Below are positions 58,602 to 64,000 of a DNA stretch of 64,000 bases, in pieces. The DNA comes from Hoeflea sp. 108 (GTDB lineage: Bacteria; Pseudomonadota; Alphaproteobacteria; Rhizobiales; Rhizobiaceae). The notes beneath the pieces are model-generated. The model did not search any database and was not told the origin of the DNA. It was given only the letters and a program-made list of their open reading frames with translations. The stretch spans positions 310,001-374,000 of the forward strand of contig NZ_KB890025.1 in assembly GCF_000372965.1 (NCBI RefSeq). Direction: 5' to 3'. Numbering within the stretch: the stretch's first letter is position 1; each line of letters starts with the position of its first letter. The translations under genes and the position numbers were made by a program.

Positions 58602-61600
58602 CTACTCGGCGGCGATCGGCAGGGATTGTTGTGACGCAATCTGGGTCAGTTGAACCCATCTGGCCCGTGCTTTTTCGATGCTGCGCTCCTTGACGGGACC
58701 GTAGCCGCGGATCTCCTCCGGCACCTCGGCGATGGCGAGAGCCGTCGCGTGGCTCGCCGGTGTCAGGCTCGCAAGCGCTGCCTCGACAAGGCTGCGGTAT
58801 TCGCCGACCAGGGCACGCTCGGTACGACGCTCGGCGCTGTAGCCGAACGGATCGAGGGCAGTTCCGCGCAGCCGCTTGAATTTCGCCAGCACGCCGAAGG
58901 CATTCATCATCCAGGGCCCGAACGTCATCTTGGCGGGTTCGCCGGTGTTGGGGTCTTTCCTGGCCAGCAGCGGCGGCGACAGGTGGAAGGTCATCTTGCC
59001 CTCACCGTCGAAGGTTTCGGTGAGTTGCTTGCGGAAGGTCCCGTCGGAATAGAGCCGCGCCACCTCATACTCGTCCTTGTAGGCCATCAACTTGAACAGA
59101 TGACGGGCGACGGCCTCGGACAGTTTGCCCTCTGCGCCCATCACCGCCTTTTCGCGAGCCCGCGCCCGGTCGACGAAATCCAGATAGGCCTGGGCATAGC
59201 GGCGGTTCTGGTAGGCGGTGAGGAAGTTGATGCGCCGCGCCACCGTCTCGTCGAGTGATTGCGAGGCGACACGGTGGCCGAGCGGCGAGTTGGCCTGGGC
59301 CCTGGGCAGCAGGGCGTCGACGGCCTGTCGGTCGGCTGCGGCGAGCCGGCCGAGGCGGAACGCGGTGCGGTTCATCTCGACAGCAGCACCGTTGAGCTCG
59401 AGCGCCTTGTCGATGCTTGTCGACGCCAGCGGGATCAACCCGCGCTGCCAGGCGTATCCGACCATGAACAGATTGGTGCCGATGGAATCGCCTAGAAGCT
59501 GCGTCGCGATCTGGGTGGCGGCGACGGTCTCGACCTGGTCCGCGCCGGCGACCTCCTTGACCACTCCCGCGAGCCCCAGGCCCTGGACGCGGAAATTGGG
59601 GTCGCGGATGAAGGCGCCGGTGATCGTCTCCTCTGAATTGAGCAGCACACGCGTCTTTCCATTGGCAATGGCACCGAGCGCTTCCTTGCCGGCGGCGACG
59701 ACGAGGTCGCAGCCGAGCACGACGTCGGCCGACCGCGACGAGATGCGCACCGCGTGCAAGTCGTCGGGCGTCGGCGCAAAGCGCAGGTGCGTCGTCACCG
59801 GTCCGCCCTTCTGCGCCATGCCGGCCATGTCGAGCGTCGAGCAGCCCTTGCCCTCGAGATGGGCGGCCATGGCGAGGATCGCGCCGATGGTGATGACGCC
59901 GGTGCCGCCGACGCCGGTGACCAGCATGTTCCACGGGCCTTCAAGGACGAAGGGCGCGGGTTCAGCGATCGGCCTAGCCGCGACCGTCTTCGGATCGACA
60001 TTTCTCGGCTTGCGCGGCCTCACGCCCTCGACGGTGACGAAGGAAGGACAAAAACCCTTCACGCAGGAAAAATCCTCGTTGCAGGAGGATTGGTCGATGC
60101 GACGCCTGCGCCCGAACTCGGTGTCGACAGGCGTGACCGACAGGCAGTTCGATTTCTTTGAGCAATCGCCGCAGCCTTCGCAAACCAGTTCGTTGATGAT
60201 GACGCGGCGCTCGACACGCGGCTTGGGGTCGCGCTTGCGGCGTCGGCGCTTTTCGGCAGCGCAAGTCTGGTCGTAGACGATGCCCGACACGCCCTCGACC
60301 TCGCGCAATTCGCGCTGCACGGCATCGAGTTCGTCGCGGTGGTGGATCGAGACATTGGCCGCGAACGGCTCCTGCCCCTGGTACTTCTCGATGTCGTCGG
60401 AGACGACGGCAATGCGCTCGACGCCCTCGGAGCGAAGCTGGTGGGTGATGCGCTGCGGGTTGAGGGTGCCGTCATGGCGCTGGCCGCCGGTCATCGCCGT
60501 CGCGTCGTTAAACAGGATTTTATAGGTGATGTTGACCCTGGCTGCGACCGCTGCACGGATGGCGAGCAGGCCGGAGTGGAAATAGGTGCCGTCGCCGAGG
60601 TTCTGGAAGACATGGCGGGTCGGCACGTAAGGTGCCTGGCCGATCCAGTTGGCCCCCTCCCCTCCCATATGCGTGTAGGTCGCGGTGTTACGCTCCATCG
60701 CCTGCGACATCCAGTGGCAGCCGATGCCGGCAAGCGCCCGGCTGCCGTCGGGCACGCGCGTAGAAGTGTTGTGTGGGCAGCCCGAGCAGAAATAGGGTGT
60801 GCGCTGCACAGGCGCGAGGCTGGCAAGCTTGGCGCCGTCGACATCGGCCAGCCGGCCGATGCGCTCGACCAGGTCGCGATCTTCGAGCCAGGGCAGGATG
60901 CGAGCGGCAATGGCGCGGGCGATCTGGATGGCGGTGAGATCGTCATGAGCCGGCAAAACGATACGGTTCTCGCCGTCGCGCTTGCCAAAGATGCGTGGCC
61001 GCCGGTCGGCCGGCATGTTGTAGAGGATGTCCTTGACCTGGCCCTCGAGCAGCGGCCGCTTTTCCTCGACGATCAGAAGCTCCTCCAGCCCTGCCGCAAA
61101 GGCTGCAATGCCTTCTGGCTCGAGCGGCCAGACCATGCCGACCTTGTAGACCGACAGGCCGAGCTCGATGGCGCGTTTTTCGGAGATGCCGAGTTCGTCG
61201 AGCGCCTGGCGCACGTCGAGATAGGACTTGCCGGTCGTGACGATGCCGAGCCGGCGGCGCGGGCCGCCGATTGCGACACGGTCGAGCCGGTTGCTCCTGG
61301 CAAAGGCCAGTGCGGCCGGCAGCTTGAAATTGTGCAGCCGTCGCTCCTGCTCCTGCGGGCTGTCGGGCCAGCGAATGGAGAGCCCGTCAGCGGGCATGTC
61401 GAAATCGCCAGGTATGGTGAAGGCGAGGCGCTCGCTGGCAACAACGATCGAGGCGGACGAGTCGACCGTCTCGGCGATCAGCTTGAGCGCCGTCCAGCAG
61501 CCTGAATAGCGCGACAGCGCCCAGCCATAGAGGCCATAGTCGAGGATCTCCTGCACGCCGGCAGGATTGAGCACCGGGATCATCGCGTCCATCAGCGCAT

Positions 61601-62081
61601 ATTCGCTCTGGTGCGAGGTGGTCGAAGATTTGCAGGTGTGGTCGTCGCCGGCAAGCAACAGCACGCCACCATGCGGGGCCGAGCCGGCGAGATTGCCATG
61701 CCGGAAGGCATCGCCCGAGCGGTCGACACCCGGCCCCTTGCCGTACCACATGGAAAAGACGCCCTGCTTGTTGGCCTTTTCGAGCAGGTTGATCTGTTGG
61801 GTACCGAGCACCGCCGTTGCGGCAATATCTTCATTGAGCCCGGTCTGGAAGCGAATGTCGGCGGACGCCGCGAATTTGCGCGCCTGCCCGAATGCCTGGT
61901 CGATGCCGCCGAGCGGCGAGCCGCGATAGCCGGTGACGAAGCCGGCCGTATCGAGGCCGGTGGCGCGATCACGCCAGCGCTGCACCATCGGCAGGCGCAC
62001 CAGCGCCTGGGTGCCGGTGACGAAGATGCGCCCGTCTTCCAGCAGATACTTGTCGTCGAGCGATACTGCTGGAAGGGCCAT
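58602..62081 (-). CDS. Indolepyruvate ferredoxin oxidoreductase, fused alpha-gamma type
   Basis: A 1159-residue enzyme in which the thiamine-diphosphate part and the gamma part of IOR are one chain. The N-terminal half includes FCSGCPHNTSTRV near its thiamine site. Cysteine-rich stretches for Fe-S clusters follow (VCEGCGDCSKKSNC; CVKGFCPSF). The last ~400 residues are the gamma-type domain (MLVTGVGGTGVITIGAILAM). It converts arylpyruvates such as indolepyruvate to arylacetyl-CoA with ferredoxin. ATG 62081 has AGGAG 7 nt upstream; the longer frame runs through the promoter motif. Nearby livJ shares its promoter motif, so the two may act on one aromatic substrate. Confidence 0.92.
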   Translation of the reverse strand: MALPAVSLDDKYLLEDGRIFVTGTQALVRLPMVQRWRDRATGLDTAGFVTGYRGSPLGGIDQAFGQARKFAASADIRFQTGLNEDIAATAVLGTQQINLLEKANKQGVFSMWYGKGPGVDRSGDAFRHGNLAGSAPHGGVLLLAGDDHTCKSSTTSHQSEYALMDAMIPVLNPAGVQEILDYGLYGWALSRYSGCWTALKLIAETVDSSASIVVASERLAFTIPGDFDMPADGLSIRWPDSPQEQERRLHNFKLPAALAFARSNRLDRVAIGGPRRRLGIVTTGKSYLDVRQALDELGISEKRAIELGLSVYKVGMVWPLEPEGIAAFAAGLEELLIVEEKRPLLEGQVKDILYNMPADRRPRIFGKRDGENRIVLPAHDDLTAIQIARAIAARILPWLEDRDLVERIGRLADVDGAKLASLAPVQRTPYFCSGCPHNTSTRVPDGSRALAGIGCHWMSQAMERNTATYTHMGGEGANWIGQAPYVPTRHVFQNLGDGTYFHSGLLAIRAAVAARVNITYKILFNDATAMTGGQRHDGTLNPQRITHQLRSEGVERIAVVSDDIEKYQGQEPFAANVSIHHRDELDAVQRELREVEGVSGIVYDQTCAAEKRRRRKRDPKPRVERRVIINELVCEGCGDCSKKSNCLSVTPVDTEFGRRRRIDQSSCNEDFSCVKGFCPSFVTVEGVRPRKPRNVDPKTVAARPIAEPAPFVLEGPWNMLVTGVGGTGVITIGAILAMAAHLEGKGCSTLDMAGMAQKGGPVTTHLRFAPTPDDLHAVRISSRSADVVLGCDLVVAAGKEALGAIANGKTRVLLNSEETITGAFIRDPNFRVQGLGLAGVVKEVAGADQVETVAATQIATQLLGDSIGTNLFMVGYAWQRGLIPLASTSIDKALELNGAAVEMNRTAFRLGRLAAADRQAVDALLPRAQANSPLGHRVASQSLDETVARRINFLTAYQNRRYAQAYLDFVDRARAREKAVMGAEGKLSEAVARHLFKLMAYKDEYEVARLYSDGTFRKQLTETFDGEGKMTFHLSPPLLARKDPNTGEPAKMTFGPWMMNAFGVLAKFKRLRGTALDPFGYSAERRTERALVGEYRSLVEAALASLTPASHATALAIAEVPEEIRGYGPVKERSIEKARARWVQLTQIASQQSLPIAAE

Positions 62082-62428
62082 GCCGATCTCCTGAGGCTGT
62101 TGTCGCTGCCCGGCATACCGGAGCGACGCAGACGAACGTCGAAGTCTGTTCTTATGTAAATCCATTACTGTATACACATTCGGACGTCAAGATCGGGAAC
62201 ACTCGGCTCCGGGCATCGACGCGGGGTGCGTCGCCAACGAGGCGTTGCAACGGTTTTGTGAAACACAGAGGTCAGACGGCTGACGTTTCGCCGCGAAATC
62301 CGATGCCATTTCGGAAAGCGCGCAGGTTGGAGCGTTCGTCCGACGCTCCAAGATTTGCCCGCTGGCCGGCCCGCTTATTCTGTTACGACCAGGTGGTTCA
62401 CGCAGTATGCGCGGCGCTTGTCGTGTCG
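62082..62428. other. Promoter region of the indolepyruvate oxidoreductase gene
   Basis: About 350 bases without a supported gene. The left part has an AT-rich promoter with the motif at 62163-62179; the rest is 3' flank of the acetyltransferase-like gene. Confidence 0.5.
62163..62179. promoter_or_regulatory. 17-bp GntR-like motif upstream of the indolepyruvate oxidoreductase gene
   Basis: CATTACTGTATACACAT contains a TGTATACA palindrome and is about 80-100 nt upstream of the start codon. It is shared with the livJ promoter (58317-58333). Confidence 0.55.
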
Positions 62429-63001
62429 TTATCGGCCTTGGCCGACAGGCCTTGCCGGTGCACCCACCACAGTTGTGGAAGCGGCGACATCGTGAAGCAC
62501 GACGGAGTTGGCGCCGATGCGCGCGTGGTCGCCGATCCTGACGCCGCCCAGAATCTTGGCGCCGGCGCCTATGTCGACATGGTCGCCGACCCACGGCACA
62601 TCAGGATTGTCTCGTATGCCGAGCGTCACCTGCTGGAAGATCATGCAGTTTACGCCGATTCGGACCTCGGGATGAATGACGATGCCGTTGGGATGGGGCA
62701 TGAGAAGCCCGCCGCCCAGCTGCGTGTTCAACGGGATCTCGGCACCCGTGACTATAGACCAGAAGTGGTGTCGCAGCACCGCCAGTCGCCGCACCAGCCC
62801 GGCCAGCAAGCCGCCGGATGATCTGGCGTGCTGGTAGGCGCGGATGCTGGCCAGAAGCGAACGGGACGGGTCCCATTGCCAGAAGGACTTTTTCTCGCGC
62901 GTCCAATCCGGCTGCATCGGGGCCTCCGATGGCAAGCGGTCCCCCAGTTCCTTCGCCTCAGCCAATGTCGACTCCACCCCAGCCTGTCCTGCCGCCAGCA
63001 T
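62429..63001 (-). CDS. Serine O-acetyltransferase-like hexapeptide transferase
   Basis: A 190-residue left-handed beta-helix acyltransferase. Hexapeptide repeats fill the C-terminal half, with PHPNGIVIHPEVRIGVNCMI and FQQVTLG holding the acetyltransferase histidines, and AKILGGVRIGDHARIGANSV further on. It is like short CysE proteins, which acetylate serine for cysteine synthesis, but other substrates are possible. Start ATG 63001 is chosen; a shorter form from 62920 (164 residues) also fits the family. It follows the AcuI-like gene by 46 nt. Confidence 0.75.
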   Translation of the reverse strand: MLAAGQAGVESTLAEAKELGDRLPSEAPMQPDWTREKKSFWQWDPSRSLLASIRAYQHARSSGGLLAGLVRRLAVLRHHFWSIVTGAEIPLNTQLGGGLLMPHPNGIVIHPEVRIGVNCMIFQQVTLGIRDNPDVPWVGDHVDIGAGAKILGGVRIGDHARIGANSVVLHDVAASTTVVGAPARPVGQGR

Positions 63002-63047
63002 GACAGATATGGCCGCTCCATCAAGCGGGGCGTGAGGCCCCTCCCCG

Positions 63048-64000
63048 TCAGGCGATCTCGATGACGACGCGACCGCGGATCTGGCCGGCGAGGATCCTGT
63101 TGGCGAGTTCGGGCAACTCACCCATCTTGTGGACTTCGGTCATCGCGGCGAGCCTGGTCTTGTCCAGGTGGTCGGCGAGTGTCTGCCACGCCCGCCTGCG
63201 CTTCGGCATCGGCGCATAGACGGAATCGACGCCGATCAGCGTCACGCTGCGCAGGATATGCGGCATCACGGTTCCGGGCAGGTCGGCGCCGCCGGCGAGG
63301 CCGCAGGCGGCGACTGCGCCGCCATAGACGGTCTGCGCCAGCACGTTGGCGAGCGTCGTCGAGCCGACCGAATCCACCGCACCGCTCCAACGCTCCTTCT
63401 GAAGCGGGCGGACCTCGGCTGCGAGTTCAGCACGATCGAGGAAGGAGGTCGCGCCGAGTGAGCGAAGATAGTCGTGGGTCTCGACCCGGCCGGTCGAGGC
63501 GGTGACGAGGTAGCCTTTCGCGGCGAGCAGGCTGACCGCCGTCGAGCCGACGCCGCCGGCTGCACCCGTCACCAGCACCTCGCCCCTGCCCTTTTCGATC
63601 GCGCCCCAATCCTCCAGGGCGTCGACACAGAGAGCCGCCGTATAGCCGGCGGTGCCGATCGCCATCGCCTGTTCCATGGTGAAGCCATCGGGCAGAGGCA
63701 GTAGCCATTCGGGCTTGAGGCGCTGGAAGCGCGAATAGGCGCCCCATTCGGTTTCGGACATGCCCCAGCCATTGGCGACGATCTTGTCGCCCGGCTTCCA
63801 GTTCGGCGAGCGCGACTCGACCACCGTGCCGGCGATGTCGATGCCCGCGACCATCGGCAGGCGGCGGGCGATGCGGCCCTTGCCTGAGATGGCAAGGCCG
63901 TCCTTGTAGTTCAGGCTGGAATAGCTGATTTCGACCAGTACGTCGTTGTCGGGCAGGTCGGACATGGCGATCTCGCGGAAACCTGCCCGTGGCTTGCCCT
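63048..64000 (-). CDS. Acrylyl-CoA reductase/YhdH-type quinone oxidoreductase, 5' end beyond window
   Basis: A medium-chain dehydrogenase of the AcuI/YhdH family without zinc ligands. The motif SSLNYKDGLAISGKG and the nucleotide-binding VLVTGAAGGVGSTAVSLLAA are present. The frame stays open to the right edge (GKPRAGFREIAMSDLPDND), and family members have about 20 more residues at the N-terminus, so the true start lies outside. The ATG at 63965 is internal. It reduces acryloyl-CoA or similar enoyl compounds with NADPH. Confidence 0.86.
   Translation of the reverse strand, partial: GKPRAGFREIAMSDLPDNDVLVEISYSSLNYKDGLAISGKGRIARRLPMVAGIDIAGTVVESRSPNWKPGDKIVANGWGMSETEWGAYSRFQRLKPEWLLPLPDGFTMEQAMAIGTAGYTAALCVDALEDWGAIEKGRGEVLVTGAAGGVGSTAVSLLAAKGYLVTASTGRVETHDYLRSLGATSFLDRAELAAEVRPLQKERWSGAVDSVGSTTLANVLAQTVYGGAVAACGLAGGADLPGTVMPHILRSVTLIGVDSVYAPMPKRRRAWQTLADHLDKTRLAAMTEVHKMGELPELANRILAGQIRGRVVIEIA

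Noticed and set aside
1..64000. Mobile elements, prophage genes, tRNA or rRNA genes, CRISPR arrays.
   Set aside because: None recognised on reading both strands; only short palindromic repeats were seen.

Overview
This 64 kb window is high-GC chromosomal DNA from an alphaproteobacterium of the Hyphomicrobiales (Rhizobiales). The gene content (phnWAY, soxBDAG, a Rieske-type betaine demethylase, Liv-type transporter, fused indolepyruvate oxidoreductase) and the intergenic palindromes suggest a Mesorhizobium- or Aminobacter-like organism; this is inference from content, not from a marker gene. No rRNA, tRNA, prophage, insertion sequence or CRISPR array was recognised. Two genes are cut by the window edges (a HyuB-type hydantoinase subunit on the left, an AcuI/YhdH-type reductase on the right).

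Layout. 1-3.7 kb: hyuB (partial) and a MalT-like LuxR regulator. 4.0-10.8 kb: phosphonate island, phnW-phnA-phnY (2-aminoethylphosphonate to acetate plus phosphate), a Na/Pi-cotransporter-like protein and a LysR regulator. 10.8-20.1 kb: housekeeping and accessory genes (DUF4239 protein, berberine-bridge-type FAD oxidase, YciI protein, ABC-F ATPase, LysR plus GST plus SMR exporter, large Tat-exported PIG-L deacetylase). 20.1-36.6 kb: methylated-amine island with two GcvT-type FAD dehydrogenases, a GbcAB-like Rieske betaine monooxygenase, LysR, DeoR and AraC/GlxA regulators, and the heterotetrameric sarcosine oxidase soxBDAG. Together they can strip methyl groups stepwise from glycine betaine to glycine. 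36.9-39.1 kb: secreted phytase-like protein behind a multi-unit Pho box.

39.2-52.6 kb is the most interesting region. It holds a SorC-type regulator, a self-contained glucitol-family PTS (GutM, SrlA, SrlE, SrlB, and an HPr-enzyme I fusion), a HAD phosphatase, two unrecognised proteins, and a second tight operon encoding a DXR-like (DRL/DXR-II) oxidoreductase followed by acetoin-dehydrogenase-type E1-alpha, E1-beta and E2. The two operons share a near-identical promoter motif at the same distance from their first genes. Read together they suggest an undescribed catabolic route for a branched or deoxy polyol, best fitted by 2-C-methyl-D-erythritol: PTS uptake as methylerythritol phosphate, conversion to 1-deoxyxylulose 5-phosphate by the DRL enzyme running in reverse, and thiamine/lipoate-dependent cleavage to acetyl-CoA plus glyceraldehyde 3-phosphate.

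52.8-64 kb: a Liv-type ABC transporter operon ending in a maleate-isomerase-like racemase, a giant fused indolepyruvate ferredoxin oxidoreductase whose promoter shares a 17-bp motif with livJ, a short serine acetyltransferase-like protein and the partial AcuI-like reductase.

Protein functions are from recognition of family motifs by eye; no database search was run. Starts were chosen from Shine-Dalgarno sites, N-terminal family fit and gene overlaps.
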